Shown here: positions 57,433 through 64,000 of the stretch, piece after piece | Layout of the letters: every line of letters begins with the position of its first letter | Position numbering within the stretch: position 1 is the first letter of the stretch | Assembly (NCBI GenBank): GCA_021845505.1 | Contig: JAJZVU010000015.1 | Location: forward strand, 1 to 64,000 | DNA: 64,000 nucleotides | Reading direction: 5' to 3' | DNA from: Pseudomonadota bacterium | GTDB taxonomy: Bacteria > Pseudomonadota > Gammaproteobacteria > Burkholderiales > Burkholderiaceae_C | Notes under the pieces: generated by a model | What the model saw: the letters and a program-made list of their open reading frames with translations, nothing else | What the model was told of the DNA's origin: nothing | Databases searched by the model: none | Program-made: the position numbers and the translations under genes

Positions 57433-58230
57433 ATGCAATGCCTGGTCGATTCGCGGCAGGTGCATGTCCATTCCACCGAGGCGGCGGGCCGCGCCGCGGC
57501 GCGGCCGGTGCTGCTGCTGCACGGGGCAGGGCAGGACCATCGCGCCTGGCTGCCGACCTGGTCGGCGCTGCAGCGCGCCGGCCATGGCTTGTACGCCCCG
57601 GACCTGCCCGGGCATTCCGACAGTGCGGGCCCGCCGTGCGGCAGCATTGCCGAGCTGGCCGCGTGGGTGCTGGAACTGCTCGACGTGCTGCAACTGGGGC
57701 CTTGCGCGCTGGTCGGGCACAGCATGGGTTCGCTGGTGGCGCTGCATGCCGCGGCGCTGGCGCCGCAGCGGGTGAGCCACCTGGCGATGGTCGCCAGCGC
57801 GCTGCCGATGAGCGTGTCGCCGGAGCTGCTGCAGCGCGCGCGCAGCGATCCCCCGTCGGCGATGGAGGACATCGCCCGCTGGTCGCACAAGAGCTCGCGC
57901 GAGCAGCCACCGGACCCCGCGCTGGTCGACTCCACGCTGCGGCTGATGCAGTCGGTGCAGGCGCGCTGGCCGGCGGGGGACCTGCTGGCCACCGACCTGG
58001 GCGCCTGCGACAGCTATGCCGACGGACTGGAGATGGCGGGCCGGGTGCGCGCCCCGGTGGAACTGGTGCTGGGTCGCGCCGACCGCATGACCCCGCTGCG
58101 CGCCAGTGCCGAGCTCCAGCAGCGCCTGCCGCGGGCGCACGCCAGCGTGCTCGACGCGGGTCACTCGCTGATGCAGGAGCAGCCGGCCGCGGTGGCGCAG
58201 GCGCTGCTCGACCTGCTGGAGCGCCGCTGA
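57433..58230 (+). CDS. Alpha/beta hydrolase
   Basis: A 265-residue alpha/beta hydrolase with LLLHGAGQDHRAW (oxyanion region), the nucleophile elbow VGHSMGSLVAL, the acid LGRADRMTP and His in DAGHSLMQEQP. This is a generic family; substrates could be esters, lactones or short PHA-like oligomers. AGGGAGA precedes the ATG at 57433 by six bases; an in-frame ATG six codons upstream is weaker. Confidence 0.87.
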   Translation: MQCLVDSRQVHVHSTEAAGRAAARPVLLLHGAGQDHRAWLPTWSALQRAGHGLYAPDLPGHSDSAGPPCGSIAELAAWVLELLDVLQLGPCALVGHSMGSLVALHAAALAPQRVSHLAMVASALPMSVSPELLQRARSDPPSAMEDIARWSHKSSREQPPDPALVDSTLRLMQSVQARWPAGDLLATDLGACDSYADGLEMAGRVRAPVELVLGRADRMTPLRASAELQQRLPRAHASVLDAGHSLMQEQPAAVAQALLDLLERR

Positions 58231-58247
58231 GCGCGAGGGGTCGACTC

Positions 58248-58279
58248 AAAAAAAGAGGCCGATCGTCGCCGATCGGCCT
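58248..58279 (-). terminator. Intrinsic terminator of the phasin gene
   Basis: On the minus strand a perfect 10-bp stem (AGGCCGATCG paired with CGATCGGCCT, four-base loop) is followed by CTTTTTTT. It lies 100 bp after the phasin stop. On the plus strand the A-run precedes the hairpin, so it does not terminate the hydrolase gene. Confidence 0.88.
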
Positions 58280-58379
58280 GCTGAAGGTACTGGAAAGTAC
58301 CGAGGAGACAAACGGTACGGCCGTCTGCGCGGCCTCGCTCGGCCGGCTGCCCGGGGGGCGGCCGGCGCGGGCGGTGACC

Positions 58380-58943
58380 TCAGGCGGCGGCGCGCTTGGC
58401 GCGGCCGACGCTGCCGTTCTGCGCCGCCTTCATCGCGGTGCTGGTCACGGTGTTGATGTTGGCTTCGACGACTTCGGCGGCCTGCTTGCTCGCCTTGTGC
58501 AGCGAGTCGTAGGCGTTGTTGGCCGCGCTCATCGCGCTCTTGAGGATCGCCACCGCGGTTTCGGTTCCCGCCGGGGCGTTCTTGGTCGCGGTTTCGACCA
58601 GCGCCTGCACCTTCTTGTTCATCTCGGCGGCGTTGGCTTCGACCGCCTTGGCGATCTCGGCCTGGGTGCCCGAGGCGATCTCATAGACGTGGTGCGAGTA
58701 CGCCAGCATCTTCTCGGCCAGCGGCTGAGCCAGGTTGGGTTGCAGCGCGGCGAGTTCCTGCAGGTCCTTGACCGACAGCGCGGCCAGCGCGGCGTCGGTG
58801 GTCTCGTGCATCGCGGTCTTCAGCGTCTGCAGATTGAGTTCGACCATGCGCTCCAGGCCGTCCATGGCCTTGCCCGACAGGGCAAACAGGGTTTCCAGCT
58901 GGGACTTCTGGGCGGCGATCACTTGTTCGGGGGTCAGCATCAT
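58380..58943 (-). CDS. phaP: Phasin family protein
   Basis: A 187-residue phasin that coats polyhydroxyalkanoate granules. The MMLTPEQVIAAQKSQLETLFALSGKAMDG start and Ala-rich amphipathic helical pattern match the PhaP family. ATGATG preceded by CAGGAG gives the start at 58943. A near-consensus promoter and an inverted repeat lie upstream. Presence of a phasin implies PHA synthesis, for which the carboxylase and propionyl-CoA genes at the left end may supply precursors. Confidence 0.92.
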   Translation of the reverse strand: MMLTPEQVIAAQKSQLETLFALSGKAMDGLERMVELNLQTLKTAMHETTDAALAALSVKDLQELAALQPNLAQPLAEKMLAYSHHVYEIASGTQAEIAKAVEANAAEMNKKVQALVETATKNAPAGTETAVAILKSAMSAANNAYDSLHKASKQAAEVVEANINTVTSTAMKAAQNGSVGRAKRAAA

Positions 58944-59040
58944 CAGCTCCTGGTTCAATGGCGCGAGGCCTGTTCATCACGTCGGCCGGAGTTGAGCCCA
59001 GCCCGCTCGGTTCCTTCGCAGCGTTTGCCGCGAAGCCTTA

Positions 59041-59113
59041 TTGGTGCGTTGCACAAATCGAATTCTAGACCCCTTTGCGGCGCTGTCAAGTCCTTTTTGC
59101 TGCAACGCACCAA
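59041..59113 (-). promoter_or_regulatory. Phasin promoter with flanking inverted repeat
   Basis: On the minus strand TTGACA (59089-59084) and TAGAAT (59067-59062) are spaced 16 bases: a strong sigma-70 promoter. Two arms of a perfect 13-bp inverted repeat, TTGGTGCGTTGCA (59041-59053) and TGCAACGCACCAA (59101-59113), lie outside it, one over the start site and one upstream of -35. PhaR repressors regulate phasin genes by binding near such promoters. The remaining 59114-59318 shows no feature. Confidence 0.7.
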
Positions 59114-59318
59114 AAAACTTACCCAGCCGAAAAATCGCCATCAAACAACAGCTTGCAGGGCATTTGCCGAGCTCGACGGGCTTCCGCGACGGCGTCTGGG
59201 CGCGCCGGCAAGGCCCGCCGGAGCGAGCGCGCCGGGAGTCGGCATGCCGTGTCGCAGCAAGGCGCCACCCCGGCGCGCCCACGGCGCAGCCGCCGGCCGC
59301 GCCCTACACTGTTTCTCC

Positions 59319-60050
59319 ATGTCACGACCCGCGATACCCCCATCCTCCCTGCCGGACTGCGCGAGCGACTCCAGCGCGGTCGACGCGGCCATCACCTCGC
59401 GCCGCGCGGTGCGTCGTTTCCTGCCGCGGCCGGTGCCGCGCGAGGTCGTCGAGCAGATCCTGCGCGTGGCCTCGCGCGCGCCCTCGGGCACCAATATCCA
59501 GCCCTGGCAGGTGCATGTGCTGACCGGCGCGGCGCTGCGGCGGCTGTGCGACCGCCTGGTGCGCGCCTACGACCGTCCCGACGCGGCCACCGAGTACACC
59601 GAGGAATACGCCTACTACCCGCTGCAGTGGTGCAGCCCGTACATCGAGCGTCGGCGCAAGGTCGGCTGGGACCTGTACGGCCTGCTGGGGATCGCCAAGG
59701 GCGACAAGCCGGCCATGCACGCCCAGCATCGGCGCAACTTCGTGTTTTTCGACGCTCCGGTGGGCCTGCTGTTCACCATCGACCGGGTGCTCGAGCTCGG
59801 CAGCTGGCTGGACTACGGGATGTTCCTGCAGAACATCATGATCGCAGCCCGCGCACGCGGGCTGGACACCTGCCCGCAGGCCGCCTTCACCCCCTTCCAC
59901 CGGGTCATCGCCGAGGAACTGCAGCTCGACGCGAGCCGGCAACTGGTCTGCGGCATGGCGCTGGGCTGGGCCGACCCGGACGCGGTGGAGAACACCCTGG
60001 TGACCGAGCGGGCCGAGGTGGATGAGTTCACGGTTTTCCGCGATCGATGA
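59319..60050 (+). CDS. Nitroreductase-family FMN oxidoreductase
   Basis: A 243-residue nitroreductase: [19 protein letters not shown] and [16 protein letters not shown] near the start, [15 protein letters not shown] and [11 protein letters not shown] at the end. It reduces nitroaromatics or quinones with NAD(P)H via FMN. Its stop overlaps the pncB start by four bases, so they are co-translated, perhaps reflecting shared dependence on NAD supply. Confidence 0.9.
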   Translation: MSRPAIPPSSLPDCASDSSAVDAAITSRRAVRRFLPRPVPREVVEQILRVASRAPSGTNIQPWQVHVLTGAALRRLCDRLVRAYDRPDAATEYTEEYAYYPLQWCSPYIERRRKVGWDLYGLLGIAKGDKPAMHAQHRRNFVFFDAPVGLLFTIDRVLELGSWLDYGMFLQNIMIAARARGLDTCPQAAFTPFHRVIAEELQLDASRQLVCGMALGWADPDAVENTLVTERAEVDEFTVFRDR

Positions 60051-61240
60051 TCATCGAGTCGCTGCTCGACACCGACCTGTACAAGTTCACGATGATGCAG
60101 GTGGTGCTGCATCATTTTCCCGCGGCCGAGGTCGAGTATCGCTTCCGCTGCCGCACGCCGGGGATCGCGCTGGCTCCGCTGCTGCCGCGCATCGACGCCG
60201 AGCTCGACGCGCTGTGCCGCCTGCGCTTCAGCCCCACCGAGCTCGACTACCTGCGCAGCCTGCGGTTCATCCAGAGCGACTTCGTCGATTTCCTCGAGCT
60301 GTTCCACCTGAACCGCTCGCGCATCGATGCCCGCCCGGCTTCCGACCCGCAGGCGCGCTCGCGCGGAGAGATCGACATCCGGATCCGCGGACCGTGGCTG
60401 CACACCATCCTGTTCGAGGTCCCGGTGCTGGCCATCGTCGGCGAGGTCTGGGCCGCGCACGCCCATGCCGACGCCGACCAGCCCGCCGCGATGGCGCGGC
60501 TGGATGCCAAGATCGCCAGCCTGCGCCAGCCCGGCCTGGAGGGCTGCCGCATCGCCGACTACGGCACGCGCAGGCGCTACTCGCGCGCCTGGCAGCGGCG
60601 GGTGCTGGAGCGGCTGCGCTCGGGGCTGGGCGAGCAGCTCGCCGGCACCAGCAATGTCGAGCTGGCGCGGGAAATGGGACTGGTGCCTCTGGGAACGATG
60701 GCCCACGAGTACCTGCAGGCCTGCCAGGCGCTGGGGCCGCGGCTGCGCGACACCCAGGTGTTCGGCTTCGAGACCTGGGCGCGCGAGTACCGTGGCGACC
60801 TGGGCATCGCGCTGGCCGACGTCTACGGCCTGCAGGCCTTCCTGCGGGATTTCGACCTGTATTTCTGCAAGCTGTTCGACGGCGCGCGTCACGATTCCGG
60901 GGACCCCTTCGCGTGGGGCGAGCAGATGATCGCCCATTACGCCCGCCACCGCGTCGACCCGCGCGGCAAGACCCTGGTCTTCAGCGACGCGCTGACGGTC
61001 GACAAGGTGGTGGCGCTGTACCAGCGATTCCACCAGAGGGTGAGGCTGGCCTTCGGAATCGGCACCAACCTGATGCACGACCTCGGGCACGACGCCCCGC
61101 AGATGGTGATCAAGATGGTGCGCTGCAACGGCCAGCCGGTGGCCAAGATCACCGACGAGCCGGCGAAGAACATGTGCGACGATGCCGCGTACCTGGCCTA
61201 CCTGCGGGAGGTGTTCCAGATTCCCGCGTCGCCGGCCTGA
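60047..61240 (+). CDS. pncB: Nicotinate phosphoribosyltransferase
   Basis: Converts nicotinate and PRPP to nicotinate mononucleotide in NAD salvage. The 397-residue protein has [20 protein letters not shown], the phosphorylated His in [27 protein letters not shown], and [10 protein letters not shown]. It overlaps the nitroreductase gene. Confidence 0.96.
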   Translation: MIIESLLDTDLYKFTMMQVVLHHFPAAEVEYRFRCRTPGIALAPLLPRIDAELDALCRLRFSPTELDYLRSLRFIQSDFVDFLELFHLNRSRIDARPASDPQARSRGEIDIRIRGPWLHTILFEVPVLAIVGEVWAAHAHADADQPAAMARLDAKIASLRQPGLEGCRIADYGTRRRYSRAWQRRVLERLRSGLGEQLAGTSNVELAREMGLVPLGTMAHEYLQACQALGPRLRDTQVFGFETWAREYRGDLGIALADVYGLQAFLRDFDLYFCKLFDGARHDSGDPFAWGEQMIAHYARHRVDPRGKTLVFSDALTVDKVVALYQRFHQRVRLAFGIGTNLMHDLGHDAPQMVIKMVRCNGQPVAKITDEPAKNMCDDAAYLAYLREVFQIPASPA

Positions 61241-61284
61241 TGCACGGCATGCGGGCCAGCGGCCAACTCGGCGAAGAGACGACC

Positions 61285-62277
61285 ATGACCACCGAACCTG
61301 CCCAACGACCCCGCGTGCTGGTTGCGCGCAAGCTTTTCGACGACGTGCTGGAGCCGCTGCGCCAGGCCTGCCAGGTGCAGTTCAACGACGACGACCGCAT
61401 CGCCGACCCGGCGCAGCTGCGCGCCTGGATGAGCGACAAGGACGGGGCGCTGATCACCGGCAGCGAGCGCATCGACGCGGCGCTGCTCGAGGCCTGTCCG
61501 CGGCTGCGCGTGGTCAGCACCATGACCGTGGGTTTCGACCACGTGGATGTCGGCGCCTGCGCACGGCGCGGCATCGTGGTCACCCACGCGCCCGACGTGC
61601 TGACCCAGACCACCGCCGACTTCGGCATCGCGCTGCTGCTGGCGGCGGCGCGGCAGATCGGCGACGCCGAGCGTTACCTGCGCGCCGGCGAGTGGCGCAG
61701 CTGGAGCGCCGACCTGTTCGCCGGCAGCGACGTGCACGGCAGCACCCTGGGGATCGTCGGCATGGGGCGCATCGGGCGCGAGGTCGCGCGACGCGCCGCG
61801 CTGGGCTTCGGCGCAACGATCCTCTACCACAACCGCAGCCGGCTGTCCGAGGATCTGGAGCGGCCGATCGGGGCCCGCTACTGCAGCCTGGACGCGCTGC
61901 TCGAGCAAAGCGACCACGTGCTGCTGGCGCTGCCGTTCAGCGTGCAGGCCCGGCACCTGATCGGGCGCGAGCAGCTGGCGCGCATGCGCCGCGGCGCGAC
62001 CCTGGTGAACATCGGGCGCGGCGGCCTGGTCGACGAGCCGGCGCTGGCGCAGGCGCTGCACAGCGGCCACCTGGGCGCCGCCGGGCTGGACGTGTTCGAA
62101 GGCGAGCCGCGGGTCGACCCGGTGCTGCTCGGCGCGCCGCGCCTGGTGCTGACCCCGCATATCGCCAGCGCCTCGCTGCCGACCCGGCGGGCGATGGTCC
62201 GCCTGGCGATGGACAACCTGCTGGCCGTGCTGGCGGGGCGTCCGGCGCTGACCCCGGTGGCGGCAGTCGCCGCCTGA
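61285..62277 (+). CDS. D-2-hydroxyacid dehydrogenase, glyoxylate reductase-like
   Basis: A 330-residue NAD(P)-dependent enzyme of the GhrB type: STMTVGFDHVDVGAC, Rossmann GIVGMGRIGREVARRA, NIGRGGLVDEPAL with catalytic Arg, GLDVFEGEPR with Glu and TPHIASAS with His. It reduces glyoxylate or hydroxypyruvate. An in-frame ATG at 61240 overlaps the pncB stop; the ATG at 61285 following GGCGAAGAGA fits the family start better. Confidence 0.9.
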   Translation: MTTEPAQRPRVLVARKLFDDVLEPLRQACQVQFNDDDRIADPAQLRAWMSDKDGALITGSERIDAALLEACPRLRVVSTMTVGFDHVDVGACARRGIVVTHAPDVLTQTTADFGIALLLAAARQIGDAERYLRAGEWRSWSADLFAGSDVHGSTLGIVGMGRIGREVARRAALGFGATILYHNRSRLSEDLERPIGARYCSLDALLEQSDHVLLALPFSVQARHLIGREQLARMRRGATLVNIGRGGLVDEPALAQALHSGHLGAAGLDVFEGEPRVDPVLLGAPRLVLTPHIASASLPTRRAMVRLAMDNLLAVLAGRPALTPVAAVAA

Positions 62278-62279
62278 GC

Positions 62280-63671
62280 GTGGACACCCTGGCGCTGCTG
62301 GCGATCGCCGGGCTGCTGGCGCTGCTGGTACTGCAGGCCGCGCTGCAGCTGGCGCGGCTGCGCGAACTGGCGGCGCTGCAGCGCGAGCAGGGGCAGGCGC
62401 TGCAGGAGCTGGAGCGGCAGTGGCAGGAGGCCTTGCAGGCGGCCAGCCAGGCGCTGCGCACCGAGCAGTCTGCCCAGCTGGCGGCGCAACTGGCCGCGCT
62501 GCAGCAACTGCTGCTGACCCAGCAGGGCGAGGCGGCTCGCACCAGCAACAGCCGGCTGGAGGCGATGGCGCAGCAGCTGCAAAGCCTGCAGAAGGGCCTG
62601 GCCGACACCCTGGCGCAACAGGTCGGCGCGCTGGGCCAGAGCACCAGCCAGACGCTGCAGACGCTGCAGATGCAACTCGGCGAGCGCGTCGAGACGCTGC
62701 GCGCCAGCACCGAGCAGCGCCTGCGCGAATTGCAGAGCGGCAACGAGACCAAGCTCGAACAGATGCGGCTGACGGTCGACGAGAAGCTCCACGCGACCCT
62801 CGAGCAGCGCCTGGGCGAGAGCTTCCGGCAGGTCGCCGAGCGCCTCGAGCAGGTGCACAGCGGACTGGGGGAGATGCGCAGCCTGGCGCAGGGGGTGGGC
62901 GACCTCAAGCGGGTGTTTTCCAACGTCAAGTCCCGCGGCGTGCTGGGGGAGATCCAGCTGGCCGCTCTGATCGACCAGGTGTTCACCCCCGAGCAATACG
63001 GGGTGAACGTGGAGACCGTCCCCGGCAGCGGGGCGCGGGTGGAGTACGCGTTGCGGCTGCCCGGCGACGGCCAGGGGCCGCTGTGGCTGCCCATCGACGC
63101 CAAGTTCCCGCGCGAGGACTACGAGCGCCTGCTGGAGGCGCAGGACAGCGCCGACAAGGTTGCCGCCGACGCCGCGGCACGCGCCCTGGAGGCGCGGCTG
63201 CGCGACGAGGCCAAGACCATCCGCGCCAAGTACGTCGCCAGCCCCCACACCACCGATTTCGCCATCCTGTTCCTGCCCACCGAGGGCCTGTACGCCGAGG
63301 CGTTGCGCCGGCCCGGCTTGCTGGAGGCGCTGCAGCGCGAGCAGCGGGTGATGCTGGCCGGACCGACGACCCTGCTGGCGCTGCTCAGCAGCCTGCAGAT
63401 GGGGTTTCGCACCCTGGCGCTGCAGCAGCGCTCGACCGAGGTGTGGAAGGTGCTGGGGGCCGTCAAGACCGAGTTCGGCAAGTTCGGCGAGGCGCTGTCC
63501 AGGGTGCGCCGCAAGCTGGACGAGGCCGGCAGCACCCTGGGCGCCGCCGAGACCCGCACGCGGGTCATGCAACGCCAGCTCAAGGAGGTCGAGGCGCTGC
63601 CCGCCGAGCAGGCCGGCGTGGTGCTGGGTTTGCCCTCGATCAACCCGGGGGACGAGCAGGGCGAGGTATAA
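62280..63671 (+). CDS. rmuC: DNA recombination protein RmuC
   Basis: A 463-residue protein with one N-terminal membrane helix (ALLAIAGLLALLVLQAALQL), a long coiled coil rich in Gln/Leu/Glu, and the RmuC nuclease-like domain (FSNVKSRGVLGEIQLAALID, PIDAKFPREDYERLLEAQ, FAILFLPTEGLYAEALR, PTTLLALLSSLQMGF). RmuC limits inversions at short repeats. GTG start at 62280, two bases after the dehydrogenase stop. Confidence 0.93.
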   Translation: MDTLALLAIAGLLALLVLQAALQLARLRELAALQREQGQALQELERQWQEALQAASQALRTEQSAQLAAQLAALQQLLLTQQGEAARTSNSRLEAMAQQLQSLQKGLADTLAQQVGALGQSTSQTLQTLQMQLGERVETLRASTEQRLRELQSGNETKLEQMRLTVDEKLHATLEQRLGESFRQVAERLEQVHSGLGEMRSLAQGVGDLKRVFSNVKSRGVLGEIQLAALIDQVFTPEQYGVNVETVPGSGARVEYALRLPGDGQGPLWLPIDAKFPREDYERLLEAQDSADKVAADAAARALEARLRDEAKTIRAKYVASPHTTDFAILFLPTEGLYAEALRRPGLLEALQREQRVMLAGPTTLLALLSSLQMGFRTLALQQRSTEVWKVLGAVKTEFGKFGEALSRVRRKLDEAGSTLGAAETRTRVMQRQLKEVEALPAEQAGVVLGLPSINPGDEQGEV

Positions 63672-63740
63672 AGAACGTTTGCGCGGCGCGCGGGCACGGC
63701 GCGTCCGACCTACCATTGCCGTTGATTGCAGGAGCCCAGC

Positions 63741-64000
63741 ATGCAGGCGCAGGAAATCAGCCTGGACGTCCTGGCGGAAAAATACGCCAAGGCCGACGAA
63801 AAAACCCGGCAGGACATTGCGCAGCGGGTGGCCCGCGCGCTGGCGGCCGTCGAGGCCGACCCCGGCGCAGCGCAGCAGCGCTTCCTGTGGGCCATGGAGC
63901 AGGGGTTCATCCCGGCCGGGCGCATCCTGTCGGCGGCCGGCAGCGGCATCCAGGCGACGCTGATCAACTGCTTCGTGCAACCGGTGGGCGACTCGGTTTC
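63741..64000 (+). CDS. nrdJ: B12-dependent ribonucleotide reductase, partial
   Basis: The first 86 codons of adenosylcobalamin-dependent (class II) ribonucleoside-diphosphate reductase; it continues past the right edge. The sequence contains ISLDVLAEKYAKADE, FIPAGRILSAAG and ATLINCFVQPVGDS, which match NrdJ N-termini closely; the Cys in LINCFV belongs to the active-site pair. AGGAG (63730-63734) precedes the ATG. A class II enzyme works with or without O2. Confidence 0.9.
   Translation, partial: MQAQEISLDVLAEKYAKADEKTRQDIAQRVARALAAVEADPGAAQQRFLWAMEQGFIPAGRILSAAGSGIQATLINCFVQPVGDSV

Overview
The window is very GC-rich DNA from a betaproteobacterium, most likely of the order Burkholderiales. 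Support comes from the gene orders rubredoxin / ThiD-like kinase / hemL, algH-ruvX-pyrR-pyrB-pyrC', mtgA-aroE-tonB-like-RNase II, and pilGHIJ-chpA, plus a phasin gene, a B12-dependent ribonucleotide reductase and dense ATGA-type overlaps. Family calls come from motifs read by eye; no database search was run.

Layout. 1-2.1 kb (minus): start of htpX behind a possible heat-shock promoter, then an RtcB-like and an archease-like gene that have both lost their catalytic residues. 2.2-3.7 kb (plus): thiM-thiE. 3.7-7.1 kb (plus): ubiU-ubiV-ubiT for O2-independent ubiquinone synthesis and an FNR-type regulator, with FNR-like palindromes before ubiU and before the regulator. 7.1-15.1 kb: a decamer tandem repeat, a GNAT acetyltransferase, a PAS protein, single-chain pyruvate carboxylase, propionyl-CoA synthetase, an EamA transporter and tRNA-Arg(CCT).

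15.4-32.1 kb holds a large aryl-polyene-type (xanthomonadin/flexirubin-like) cluster. The plus strand carries two carrier proteins, three ketosynthase-family proteins, two hotdog dehydratases, a ketoreductase, an AMP-dependent ligase, an LpxL-like acyltransferase, a LolA-like protein, an MMPL exporter, a PAP2 enzyme and a polysaccharide deacetylase. The minus strand adds a glycosyltransferase, an acyltransferase and a flavin halogenase-like oxidoreductase. The likely product is an aryl-capped polyene esterified to a lipid or sugar and sent to the outer membrane. The accessory enzymes hint at a variant structure.

32.2-36.7 kb (minus) is a tightly overlapping algH-ruvX-pyrR-pyrB-pyrC'-plsC run, in which the dihydroorotase-like subunit lacks its zinc ligands. 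A photolyase follows on the plus strand. 38.3-48.8 kb (minus) is the twitching-motility chemosensory system pilG-pilH-pilI-pilJ-chpA, with a 2288-residue ChpA whose linkers contain near-identical tandem repeats. 48.9-57.3 kb is housekeeping: rubredoxin, ThiD-like kinase, hemL, mtgA, aroE, a TonB-like protein, an RNase II family exonuclease, a YqiA-like esterase and a CBS protein. 57.4-64 kb has an alpha/beta hydrolase, a phasin with a strong promoter flanked by a perfect 13-bp inverted repeat, a nitroreductase, pncB, a 2-hydroxyacid dehydrogenase, rmuC and the start of nrdJ.

Together the genes suggest a polyhydroxyalkanoate-storing, pilus-bearing bacterium that makes a membrane polyene and switches between oxic and anoxic respiration.
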